A stretch of 18,894 nt of DNA from DAIOHQ01 sp036744635 (GTDB lineage: Bacteria; Planctomycetota; Phycisphaerae; Tepidisphaerales; Tepidisphaeraceae): positions 1-18,894 of the forward strand of contig DAIOHQ010000078.1 of assembly GCA_036744635.1 (NCBI GenBank), written 5' to 3'. This document shows positions 11,780-18,894 of this stretch, piece after piece. Within the stretch, counting starts at the first letter, position 1; every line of letters begins with the position of its first letter. A program made the position numbers and the translations under genes. A model generated the notes under the pieces. It had not been told where the DNA came from. It saw only the letters and a program-made list of their open reading frames with translations, and did no database searches.

Positions 11780-12793
11780 ATGGATGCAGCTCGGGAAATG
11801 ATTGCGACAACAGACAACTGGCAGGGCTATTGCAGAACCTGCGGTTATCTCCTCCGCGGCCTGCAAACCAGCCGTTGCCCCGAGTGCGGAAAAACATTCG
11901 ACCGCGCCGATCCCCGCACATTCCGCAAGAAGCCCAAACGTCCCCTGAAGACCTGGGCCCAGCGCGCGGCGGTGCTGCTGCTCCTGCTGGCCACCACCTA
12001 CGCCGCCGAGATCGGGTGGCTGTATTGGGGCTGGAAAATCGAGCAGCCGGCAGTGGCAGTGGGCAAGAGCCATGGGGGAGTGAGAACAGCCGCTATCGGT
12101 CCGACCTGGCTGTGCAAGACCCTACGTCCAAGTGATCGCTGGCTGCTGGAGCGCGTGGCTGCAATTGACCTCCAAACCGCGACGACCAGCGACGACGATC
12201 TGGCAGCGGTGGGACAACTACATCACCTTGAGACACTCGCGATCAGCAGCCCTCACGTGACAGATCAGGGCCTCGCCCATCTCGCGGGGCTGCGCCAGGT
12301 CAGAATCCTCCTTCTCCACTCGACACGCATCACGGATTCCGGGCTGGTACATTTGAGGAACATGCGGAAGTTAATATTCTTGTCCCTAAGCGACACTTCC
12401 GTGACCGGCTCCGGGCTGGTTAATCTGCAGGGCATCTCAACTTTATCTGCAGTGGACCTGTGCAACACGCCGCTGGCACCGGAATTTCTCCGGGAGCTGA
12501 GAGCATTGCCCGCGCTGCAGCAGCTTTCATTGGAAATCACCTCAACTGACGATGCGGCGCTGGTACACCTTGAGATGCTGTCCCAGCTGAATAGTCTGTC
12601 CTTGGTGTCGACCAAGATCAGCGACCGGGGCCTGAAAGTCCTTACACGTATGAAAGGGCTGAAGATGTTGCATCTCGATCTTAACGCGGTGTCGCCGCAG
12701 GCGGTGACTGAACTGCGAACGGCCCTGCCGCAAACCACAGTTGATGCCGACAACCTACTCCCCGTGCATTTCGATTTGGACGCCGCACAATGA
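11780..12793 (+). CDS. Zinc-ribbon / leucine-rich-repeat membrane protein
   Basis: A 337-residue protein in three parts. Residues 18-36 form a zinc ribbon, C18-x2-C21 (CRTCGYLLRGL) and C33-P-E-C36, whose wording is frequent in Phycisphaerae. Residues about 59-83 are one strong membrane helix after a basic stretch (RKKPKRPLKTW), which places the ribbon in the cytoplasm by the positive-inside rule. Residues about 125-320 are leucine-rich repeats of the cysteine-containing/ribonuclease-inhibitor-like kind (VTDQGLAHLAGL, ITDSGLVHLRNM, ISDRGLKVLTRM), outside the membrane. This points to a surface-exposed binding protein; the ligand is unknown. It precedes rnr by 142 nt on the same strand. Confidence 0.85.
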   Translation: MDAAREMIATTDNWQGYCRTCGYLLRGLQTSRCPECGKTFDRADPRTFRKKPKRPLKTWAQRAAVLLLLLATTYAAEIGWLYWGWKIEQPAVAVGKSHGGVRTAAIGPTWLCKTLRPSDRWLLERVAAIDLQTATTSDDDLAAVGQLHHLETLAISSPHVTDQGLAHLAGLRQVRILLLHSTRITDSGLVHLRNMRKLIFLSLSDTSVTGSGLVNLQGISTLSAVDLCNTPLAPEFLRELRALPALQQLSLEITSTDDAALVHLEMLSQLNSLSLVSTKISDRGLKVLTRMKGLKMLHLDLNAVSPQAVTELRTALPQTTVDADNLLPVHFDLDAAQ

Positions 12794-12935
12794 TCGAAAC
12801 CGCACAAAATGGACTTCCCTCGCGCCGACTGCTATGGTATGTCCAATCTCTCGCGAAAAGGGCGTTCCCATCTCGATAGACTTTTGTTCTGATTTGCCTC
12901 ACATTATATGGGGCCGCGTGCAATCCAAGGAAATT

Positions 12936-15407
12936 ATGGCAGCCGACCTGCAAACCCGCATTCTCGATTATCTGAAGTCCCCCGCCTACCGTCCGCAAAA
13001 AGCCCGCCCTCTGGCACGCGCGCTGGAGCTCCACGACGATGAACAATATCCCGCCTTCAAGGAGGCGCTCGATGCGCTGCTGGAAAGCGGCCAGGTGATC
13101 GTCAGCAAAGGCCGCAACCTCACCCTGCCGGAAGCGAAGCAGGAGGCGGCGCCAGCGCCGGCCACTGCCGGCGCCCCCCCTGTCGCCCCGGCTGCTCCGG
13201 CCAAGCGCGCCTTCCCCGAGCATCCTCCGCTCAAGGAGCCGCTGCCGCGCGGCATCGTGATCGGCAGCTATCGCCACCATCGCCGCGGTTTCGGTTTTGT
13301 CATTCCCACCGAGCCGGCCGGGCACGAGGATCTGTTCATTCCCGAAGGGCAGAACGCCGGCGCCATCACCGATGACATCGTGCGCGCCAAGGTCACCGGC
13401 TCCGAGCAGCGCGAGGGGCGCACGCGCTATGAGGGGCGGATCATGGAGGTGGTCACCCGCACCAACAACCGCTTCGTCGGCTCGCTGGTGAAGCAGGGGG
13501 GGCAATGGATGGTGCTGCCGGATGGCAACGATTTCACCGATCCGATCCTCACCCCCGATGCCGCCTCGCGCCACATCAAGGTGGGGACCAAGGTCGTCGT
13601 CGAGCTCACCCAGTATCCCGAGGAAGGCCGCCGCGCTGAGGGCGTCATCACCGAGGCGCTGGGGACGGCCGGGGAGAAGGATGTCGATCTGCGGACGGTC
13701 ATCATCTCCCACAATCTGCCCGGCGAATTTCCCGAGGAGTGCAAGCAGCAGGCCCGCGCCGCCCTCGACCGTTTCAATGCGTCATTGGATCGCGAGCTGG
13801 CCACGCGGCTGGACCTGAGCAACGAGGTGATCGCCACCATCGATCCCGACGATGCCAAGGACTATGACGATGCGATCTCCCTGCGCCGGCTGAAAAACGG
13901 CAATTGGCAGCTTGGGGTACACATCGCGGATGTCTCGTTTTTCGTCGAGCCCGAGTCGCCGCTGGATGAAGAGGCTGCCGCCCGCGGCAACAGCGCCTAT
14001 TTCCCCGGCCACGTCATTCCCATGCTGCCGGAGGTGCTGAGCAACGGCGTCTGCTCGCTGCAGGAAGGGGTGGCGCGGCTGTGCAAGTCTGCGTTTATCG
14101 AGCTGGATCAGGATGCCAACCCGGTCGGCACGAAGTTTCAAAACACCGTGATCAAGTCGCGCAAGCGCCTGCGCTACAAGGAGGCGCAGGCGATTCTGGA
14201 CGGCGTGAAGCTGATCCCCCACCCCGATGGGCCGCAGAGCGTGGAGACGTATGATCCGGAAGTGCTGGAGCTGCTGCGGGACATGAATGAATTGGCCGGG
14301 CGCATCCAGAAACGGCGCCACAAGGCCGGGCAGCTTGTCCTCGGCCTGCCGGAAGTCGACCTGGTGCTGGATGAGGAGGGGAAGGTGATCGGCGCGGTGC
14401 CCGAGGATGAATCCTACACCCACACGATCATCGAGATGTTCATGGTCGAGGCCAACGAGGCGGTGGCGAGACTGCTCAATTCGGTCGATGTGCCCTTCCT
14501 GCGCCGGATCCATCCCGTGCCCGAAACCGAGACCCACGAGAAGCTGCGCGCCTTCGTGCAGGTGGCCGGCTATCGCCTGCCCAAGATCATCGACCGCCAC
14601 GCGTTGCAGGCGCTGTTGGAAACCGTCAAGGGCAAGCCCGAGGCCTTCGCGGTGAACCTGGCGGTTTTGAAGTCACTCAAGCGGGCAGAATATTCTCCGC
14701 AGCCGGTGGGGCACTATGCCCTGGCCTCCGAGCAATACTGCCACTTCACCAGCCCGATTCGCCGCTACGCCGATCTCACGGTGCATCGCCTGCTGGATAG
14801 CTATTTCGCGGCGCGGCAGGATGCCCCGCGGGGAGAAGGATCGCATTCGCGCAAGCAGAAGCTGGAATTGGAAAACGTGATTCCCTACCAGGAGCTGGTC
14901 GAGCTGGGCAAGCACATCTCCTTCACCGAGCGCCGGGCCGATGAGGCCGAGCGCGAGCTGCGCGAGATCAAGATCCTCGAGCTGCTGGCCAATCGCATCG
15001 GCGATGTCTTCCACGGCGTGGTCACCAGCATCACCAAGTTCGGCATCTTCATTCAGCTTCAGGAATATCTCATCGATGGCCTGATCCGCTACGAGCAGCT
15101 CATGGACGACTACTGGCAGGTGGACGACCGCGCCGGCATCGTGCGCGGCCGGCGCACCGGCCAGACCATCGCGGTGGGGGATCTGGCGGATGTGCTGGTG
15201 GTCAACGTGGATGTTCCCCGCCGCGAGCTGACGCTGGCCATCGCCAAGCTCAAAAAAGGCGGCCCCAAGCGCGCTCCCGGTAATCTGCCGGCGCCTGAAG
15301 AAAAGAAATCGCGGCGGCGTCCCGCCCGCGATGATCGGGAAAAATCACGTCCCCGCGCCCGCGCCGGTAAGCCCGGGGCAAAGCGCGGCGGGGGCGGACG
15401 CAGGTGA
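12936..15407 (+). CDS. rnr: Ribonuclease R
   Basis: An 823-residue 3'-5' exoribonuclease of the RNase II/R family, which degrades structured RNA. In order: an N-terminal winged helix (about 5-65), an Ala/Pro linker, cold-shock OB domains (RGIVIGSYRHHRRGFGFVIP; EDLFIP), the RNB catalytic domain with D303-P-D-D-A-K-D309-Y-D311-D312 (matching the four catalytic Asp of E. coli RNase R), HYALASEQYCHFTSPIRRYA, an S1 domain (about 689-777) and a Lys/Arg-rich tail typical of RNase R. ATG 12936 is chosen because AAGGA lies 4-5 nt upstream and the protein then begins with the winged helix; the frame is open back to 12741 through the LRR gene's end. Confidence 0.96.
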   Translation: MAADLQTRILDYLKSPAYRPQKARPLARALELHDDEQYPAFKEALDALLESGQVIVSKGRNLTLPEAKQEAAPAPATAGAPPVAPAAPAKRAFPEHPPLKEPLPRGIVIGSYRHHRRGFGFVIPTEPAGHEDLFIPEGQNAGAITDDIVRAKVTGSEQREGRTRYEGRIMEVVTRTNNRFVGSLVKQGGQWMVLPDGNDFTDPILTPDAASRHIKVGTKVVVELTQYPEEGRRAEGVITEALGTAGEKDVDLRTVIISHNLPGEFPEECKQQARAALDRFNASLDRELATRLDLSNEVIATIDPDDAKDYDDAISLRRLKNGNWQLGVHIADVSFFVEPESPLDEEAAARGNSAYFPGHVIPMLPEVLSNGVCSLQEGVARLCKSAFIELDQDANPVGTKFQNTVIKSRKRLRYKEAQAILDGVKLIPHPDGPQSVETYDPEVLELLRDMNELAGRIQKRRHKAGQLVLGLPEVDLVLDEEGKVIGAVPEDESYTHTIIEMFMVEANEAVARLLNSVDVPFLRRIHPVPETETHEKLRAFVQVAGYRLPKIIDRHALQALLETVKGKPEAFAVNLAVLKSLKRAEYSPQPVGHYALASEQYCHFTSPIRRYADLTVHRLLDSYFAARQDAPRGEGSHSRKQKLELENVIPYQELVELGKHISFTERRADEAERELREIKILELLANRIGDVFHGVVTSITKFGIFIQLQEYLIDGLIRYEQLMDDYWQVDDRAGIVRGRRTGQTIAVGDLADVLVVNVDVPRRELTLAIAKLKKGGPKRAPGNLPAPEEKKSRRRPARDDREKSRPRARAGKPGAKRGGGGRR

Positions 15408-15426
15408 TCCAACCGAGGGATGGGTT

Positions 15427-15840
15427 TCAGTCCGGCTCGGGATGCTCGCCTTCATTCCAGAATCTTTTGCTGCGCTTCAGGCCGCATTGGCTGCACGCTT
15501 CCTTTTGATCTCGCAGCATGCGGCCGCAGCCGAGACAGACCTTGCCATCCACCGCCACCCAGCGCCGCCACAGTTCATTGCGCCGTTTCAGGCTCTTCAT
15601 TGCCGCCCAACCGAGCGAGTAGGCGATGGCGCCATTGACTGCCAGGCCAGCGACCAGGCACATCCACATATCGCCATTCCATGGACTCATACATACAAGA
15701 ATCACTGGGATAATCGCCAGACATCCAAACCCCACCGCCGGCACAAACAACACGCACGCGATAAAAATATCCACCGCACTCGGCCCAGGCGGCGTCAGTT
15801 GCCCATCAAAATATTCAATCACCGGCCGCGGTTCATCCAT
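15427..15840 (-). CDS. Small membrane protein with C-terminal zinc ribbon
   Basis: A 137-residue protein with two hydrophobic segments (about 22-50 and 57-80), then a basic stretch (KSLKRRNELWRRW) and a zinc-ribbon-like pair C-L-G-C-G and C-S-Q-C-G near residues 101-119. The basic stretch suggests that the ribbon is cytoplasmic. It starts 3 nt after the stop of the acetyltransferase gene, so the two are probably translated together. Function is unknown. It converges on rnr with 19 bp between the stops. Confidence 0.72.
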   Translation of the reverse strand: MDEPRPVIEYFDGQLTPPGPSAVDIFIACVLFVPAVGFGCLAIIPVILVCMSPWNGDMWMCLVAGLAVNGAIAYSLGWAAMKSLKRRNELWRRWVAVDGKVCLGCGRMLRDQKEACSQCGLKRSKRFWNEGEHPEPD

Positions 15841-15843
15841 GAT

Positions 15844-16329
15844 TCACCCCACCCGCCTGGCCATTTTCCACAGCGGATATTCTCCCTGCCAGCCATCGCC
15901 GACCTTCCGGTATCCCATGGCGCGATAGAACGCCACGGCTGCCTCGTTCGTCGGGGAAACGTGCAGCTCGATGCTGGTCGCTTCCCAACTGCGGAAATAG
16001 CCCAGCGCCCGCTCGTGCAGCCGCCGGCCATATCCTTGCCGCCGAAATCCAGCGGTGACGTAGAACAGATTTACGTATCCCGCGCTCAATCCATATGGCA
16101 CCTGCAGCTCGATTTGTCCCACCAGATCCTCTGCTTCGTACGCCAGCAGGTGCCCTTCGGGGAATTCCTCCACCCGCCCGCGCAGCCAGTGGAGGTACTG
16201 CGAGAAAGACGTGATCGACGCTCCCCGACCAAAACTTGCCCGGCTGGTCTGGCGAAAATGGGCATAGGTAAGCTGTCCATCGCGCTGCGGGTCAATCCTG
16301 CGATAGGTGATGGCCGGGGCGTCGATCAT
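15844..16329 (-). CDS. GNAT-family N-acetyltransferase
   Basis: A 161-residue protein with the GNAT fold, which transfers an acyl group from acetyl-CoA. The pyrophosphate-binding motif R-R-Q-G-Y-G-R-R-L follows the beta-4 strand (NLFYVTAGF), and SPTNEAAVAFYRAMGY near the end is the typical C-terminal GNAT signature. The substrate cannot be read from the sequence. ATG 16329 is preferred over an in-frame ATG at 16347 because a good extended -10 (16354-16346) overlaps the latter. The zinc-ribbon membrane protein gene follows at 3 nt. Confidence 0.9.
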   Translation of the reverse strand: MIDAPAITYRRIDPQRDGQLTYAHFRQTSRASFGRGASITSFSQYLHWLRGRVEEFPEGHLLAYEAEDLVGQIELQVPYGLSAGYVNLFYVTAGFRRQGYGRRLHERALGYFRSWEATSIELHVSPTNEAAVAFYRAMGYRKVGDGWQGEYPLWKMARRVG

Positions 16330-16345
16330 GCTGGGCTCTGAATGC

Positions 16346-16354
16346 ATTGTAGCA
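16346..16354 (-). promoter_or_regulatory. Candidate extended -10 of the acetyltransferase gene
   Basis: TGC-TACAAT on the minus strand, about 17 nt before ATG 16329. It gives a short leader of about 10 nt. No recognisable -35. Confidence 0.45.
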
Positions 16355-16385
16355 CTACCGCAAACGTGCCTTCTCGCTCTGATAT

Positions 16386-16394
16386 TGTTACAAT
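16386..16394 (+). promoter_or_regulatory. Candidate extended -10 of the membrane-protein/PP2C pair
   Basis: TGT-TACAAT on the plus strand, 23 nt before the start at 16418. It mirrors the minus-strand element at 16346-16354 in sequence and role; the -35 is weak. Confidence 0.45.
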
Positions 16395-16417
16395 TCCTGC
16401 ACCATTCGGGGAGCACT

Positions 16418-17389
16418 ATGACACAACTGAGCTACGGCCACGACGGCGAACACGCGTACAGTCTGTATTACGAGCACTCGGGCAAGGTGACGCCGACGGG
16501 GTTGATCCTGGGCACGGCGGCGGGACTGGCCGTGGGAGCGGCGGCGGGGGCGCTTTATTCCCTGGCCGTCATGAACTGTCCGATCATCAAGCTCAATGCT
16601 CTGCTGGCGATAGCATTTGGCGCGGCGGTGGGCGCATCCGCCGTCAGCATGATGCGCGTGGGCAAGGTGCGCAGCATTCAGGTTTCCATCGCGACCGTCG
16701 CGGTCATCACCTTTCTGAGTTACTACTTCAGTTGGGTGGTGTGGCTGTGGATGCTGCTGCGGAATAGCAGCGTGCAGATTCCGTTCCAGTCGCTGCTCTG
16801 GCGGCCGGACATCGTCGGGCGGATCATCCTGAAGGTGAATGAACATGGCACCTGGGCGATGAGCACCTACGACAAGCAAGCCACCAGCGGCATCACGCTC
16901 TGGCTGGTCTGGCTGGCCGAAGTCGGATTGATATTCGGCTCCTCGCTGATCTGCGCCAAGGTGCTGGTCAAGAGCAAGCCCTTCTGCGAGCGCTGCAACC
17001 GGTGGTGTACAGGCCCGGTGTCGCTGCAGCGCTTCAAGGCCGCCAGCGCCGCGGAGGTGCGCCGGCATCTGGAAAGCCGCGACTTCGCCTTCTTCGAGCA
17101 GCTTGGTCTGGCGACGAATCAAGATGCCGTCGCCCTGCAGCTCATCCACCACCACTGCCCGCAGTGCCGAGACCTGCACACGCTCTCGGTGGAGCAGATA
17201 ACCACCACGGCCAGCAAGAAGGGGCAGCAGAAGAACACCAACCTTGTGGTGGACAAGTTCCTCATCGCCCCTGAAGAACTCCAGCAGATTCAGGCGATTA
17301 CGCTGGAAAGCCAATGGGCTCGCGACGAGCAGCGGAAAGCCGCCGGCGCCCGCGCCCGCGGCATCCCGCAGCCGCCCGGGAATTCCTGA
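16418..17389 (+). CDS. Membrane protein with cytoplasmic-type cysteine cluster
   Basis: A 323-residue protein with about four membrane helices (roughly 27-51, 60-80, 86-112 and 160-185), followed by a soluble domain carrying C190-x2-C193-x3-C197 and C247-x2-C250, which could bind zinc, and a polar, Ala/Arg/Gln-rich end. ATG 16418 has GGGGAG at normal distance; the upstream extension to 16307 overlaps the divergent gene and is rejected. It lies 27 nt before the PP2C gene on the same strand, so an operon is likely. The family was not recognised. A sensor or anchor for the phosphatase is a guess from gene order only. Confidence 0.75.
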   Translation: MTQLSYGHDGEHAYSLYYEHSGKVTPTGLILGTAAGLAVGAAAGALYSLAVMNCPIIKLNALLAIAFGAAVGASAVSMMRVGKVRSIQVSIATVAVITFLSYYFSWVVWLWMLLRNSSVQIPFQSLLWRPDIVGRIILKVNEHGTWAMSTYDKQATSGITLWLVWLAEVGLIFGSSLICAKVLVKSKPFCERCNRWCTGPVSLQRFKAASAAEVRRHLESRDFAFFEQLGLATNQDAVALQLIHHHCPQCRDLHTLSVEQITTTASKKGQQKNTNLVVDKFLIAPEELQQIQAITLESQWARDEQRKAAGARARGIPQPPGNS

Positions 17390-17416
17390 AGCTTCCAGCT
17401 CTCTTGCCTATGATGA

Positions 17417-18496
17417 ATGACCGTGCGAACTGAAGCCCCGATGGGCGATTCAGTTCGCGCTCGAAGCGACGATTACTTCCGCAATGGTGACCCGATGGCC
17501 GGCGACAGCCAGACGATGCAGTGCATGGAGGTGTGGGGCGGCAACGAGATCGTCGATGCCAGCGTGGTGATGTCCGGGCTGGACCTGTGGGTTTACTCCA
17601 AGCCGTTCGGCCAATCCGCCGGCGGCGGCGATGTATACTACGTCTCCTCCTGCGCTACCGGGCGCATCGAGCGCCTGCTGGTGGCCGATGTCAGCGGCCA
17701 CGGTGCGACGGTGGGGGATGTGGCCGGTCAGCTCCGGCAGTTGATGCGGCAGTTCGTCAACTACCTCGATCAGCGCCGATTTGTGCGCACCATGAATGAC
17801 CGCTTCGCGCAGCTCTCGCGCAACGGCTGCTTCGCCACTGCCATCGTCGCCACCTTTTTCGCCCCCACGCGCTCGCTGAGCCTGTGCAACGCCGGCCATC
17901 CGCCGCCGCTGCTCTACCGCGCCGGCCGGCGGCAATGGAGTTTTCTGGAAAGAGACCTCGGTTCCTCGGACCCTGCCGCCCCTTCCGGCGCCGCCGGCAA
18001 CATTCCGCTCGGCATCATGGACCTGACCGACTACGAGCAGTTCGAGCACCGGCTGGACGTCGGCGACCTGGTGCTGCTCTACACCGACTCGCTGATCGAA
18101 GCCCGCGATGGCGGCGGGGAGATGCTCGGCCGCCGCGGCCTGCTGGAACTGCTCAGCGGCGTCGCCGTCGATGATCCGGCCAAGCTCATCCCCGCCGTGC
18201 TCGATGCGGTGGCCAGGCAGGAGGTGAAGAACCTCGATCTCGATGATGTGACCGTCATGCTTCTTCGCGCCAATGGCTCAACCCAGCACTTCTCGGTGAT
18301 GGACAAGCTCCGCGCTGCCGGCCGCTTCGGCCGGGCCCTGCTCGGCCGCCCCTTCGGCGGCGAAGCGGTTCCCTTCCCCGACCCCCGCCTGGCCAACATC
18401 GGCGGCGCCATGATTCCCTGGTTCAATCGGCTGTGGCAAGCAAAGATTCACCGCGAAGGCGCCAATGTGCGAAGAAGAGCGAAGAAACAGAATTAG
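17417..18496 (+). CDS. SpoIIE/RsbU-type PP2C protein phosphatase
   Basis: A 359-residue protein with a PPM/SpoIIE-type serine phosphatase domain at residues about 55-300. Metal-site motifs are present: G-G-G-D72 (AGGGDVYY), D91-V-S-G-H-G96, then CNAGHPPPLLYR, LLYTDSLIEA and LDDVTVMLL. Bacterial members dephosphorylate anti-sigma-factor antagonists or related partners. No sensor domain (PAS, GAF, HAMP or receiver) is fused, so input must come from elsewhere. The MEVWGGNEIVD segment at residue 37 could be the true N-terminus; no start has a clear ribosome site, so ATG 17417 is provisional. The stop codon overlaps the GTAG of a REP-like doublet by one base. Confidence 0.9.
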   Translation: MTVRTEAPMGDSVRARSDDYFRNGDPMAGDSQTMQCMEVWGGNEIVDASVVMSGLDLWVYSKPFGQSAGGGDVYYVSSCATGRIERLLVADVSGHGATVGDVAGQLRQLMRQFVNYLDQRRFVRTMNDRFAQLSRNGCFATAIVATFFAPTRSLSLCNAGHPPPLLYRAGRRQWSFLERDLGSSDPAAPSGAAGNIPLGIMDLTDYEQFEHRLDVGDLVLLYTDSLIEARDGGGEMLGRRGLLELLSGVAVDDPAKLIPAVLDAVARQEVKNLDLDDVTVMLLRANGSTQHFSVMDKLRAAGRFGRALLGRPFGGEAVPFPDPRLANIGGAMIPWFNRLWQAKIHREGANVRRRAKKQN

Positions 18497-18561
18497 TAGG
18501 GTGGACGTACTCGCCCACCGTTTTGGGGCCCGATCATGGTGGGCGAGTACGCCCACCCTAC
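18496..18561. repeat. REP-like doublet touching the PP2C stop codon
   Basis: GTAG at 18496-18499 is followed by a hairpin of GTGG / CCAC type with one A-C mismatch. The facing unit GTGGGCG / CGCCCAC is perfect and ends in ctac (18558-18561). As the first transcribed feature after the PP2C stop, it may stabilise or end that mRNA. Confidence 0.75.
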
Positions 18562-18579
18562 GGATTTCCTCCGCGCTGA

Positions 18580-18676
18580 TTCTTTATCTGTGTGAATCTG
18601 TGCCCCATCCGTGGCAAAAATTCTCTTCGCGTTGCCTGTCTTCGCCCCTTCGTGCCTTCGCGGTCATTCTTGATTT
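18580..18676. repeat. Degenerate phrase-like tract
   Basis: This stretch consists of near-repeats of ctgtgtgaatctgtg and cttcgtgccttcgcg. Its reverse complement resembles the purine-rich tract at 11569-11640. From memory, such cgaaggcgcgaag-type text recurs between genes of planctomycetes and other environmental bacteria. It has no coding sense. Confidence 0.4.
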
Positions 18677-18682
18677 CCGCCT

Positions 18683-18894
18683 CTACAGAATCCCATACTT
18701 CTCATACGCCGCCACCGCTTTCATCCCCGACTTGATGGCGTCGCGGGTGACGTTTTCGGCATGACACTTCTCCCACGCCCGGCCGATCGCCTCCTCCTCG
18801 ACCGCCTTGGGCACCACCACGATCCCATCGCTGTCGGCGAAGACCAAATCGCCGGGGGCGAAGTGGACGCCGTCAATCTCCACCGGCACATCCC
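18683..18894 (-). CDS. RraA-like family protein, 3' part (5' end beyond the window)
   Basis: The last 70 residues of a protein that enters from the right edge. DVPVEIDGVHFAPGDLVFADSDGIVVVP is the conserved ending of the RraA/HMG-aldolase fold (PGDxxxxDxDGVVVVP), followed by a helical tail (EEEAIGRAWEKCHAENVTRDAIKSG). Members include the RNase E inhibitor RraA and 4-hydroxy-4-methyl-2-oxoglutarate aldolases; the catalytic half lies outside, so these cannot be told apart. The GTG at 18889 is an internal Val, not a start. Confidence 0.85.
   Translation of the reverse strand, partial: DVPVEIDGVHFAPGDLVFADSDGIVVVPKAVEEEAIGRAWEKCHAENVTRDAIKSGMKAVAAYEKYGIL

Noticed and set aside
10883..12073. 396-codon minus-strand frame
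   Set aside because: Much of it translates the octamer repeat (RRFAVSP-type text), and it crosses the antisense of the Usp gene.
15331..16341. 336-codon plus-strand frame
   Set aside because: Antisense to the GNAT and zinc-ribbon genes, both of which have recognisable motifs.

Overview
The window looks like chromosomal DNA of a GC-rich planctomycete, probably class Phycisphaerae. The grounds are family-level and by eye: an N-terminal zinc ribbon with the Phycisphaerae-type wording (C-x2-C-G-Y-x-L-R-G-L then R-C-P-E-C-G) fused to leucine-rich repeats, a SpoIIE/RsbU-type phosphatase with an MEVWGG lead-in, several small zinc-ribbon membrane proteins, weak Shine-Dalgarno use, and many different short inverted-repeat elements between genes. 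No integrase, transposase, phage gene, rRNA or CRISPR array was seen.

Layout. 1-466: tandem 58-bp repeat and REP-like hairpins. 467-2405: divergent FHA-domain protein and radical SAM hemW. 2527-4218: two leftward genes of unknown function. 4563-5051: divergent YfcE-type metallophosphoesterase with an altered metal site. 5080-6233: leftward three-gene cluster (SET-domain protein, zinc-ribbon protein, lipoprotein). 6323-8325: a dense leftward array of 19 tRNA genes plus one tRNA-like remnant, interrupted by two REP-like doublets and one terminator-like hairpin. 8682-10899: divergent mntR (DtxR family) and mntH (Nramp) sharing a palindrome-rich control region. 11030-11449: UspA-type protein, then a repeat-rich spacer. 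11780-12793: zinc-ribbon/LRR membrane protein. 12936-15407: rnr (RNase R). 15427-16329: leftward GNAT acetyltransferase and zinc-ribbon membrane protein. 16418-18496: rightward pair of zinc-binding membrane protein and PP2C phosphatase. 18683-18894: 3' part of an RraA-like gene that runs off the window.

Two things stand out. First, the tRNA array covers 16 amino acids (no Ala, Val, Pro or Lys), and several members depart from tRNA norms: C33 in place of U33, a class I body with a Leu anticodon, a 2-nt insertion in an acceptor strand, G55 in a T-loop, and a remnant. It may be a secondary, drifting or specialised tRNA set. Second, many REP-like hairpins carry a GTAG or GTGG tetranucleotide at one foot, as REP elements mobilised by RAYT (Y1) enzymes do, but with many different stem sequences; copies sit inside the tRNA array, in the mntH leader and on a stop codon.

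Working together: MntR probably represses mntH (and itself) when manganese is plentiful. The PP2C phosphatase and the FHA protein point to serine/threonine phospho-signalling. Several candidate promoters share an extended -10 (TGN-TAnnnT). All assignments come from reading the sequence; no database search was run.
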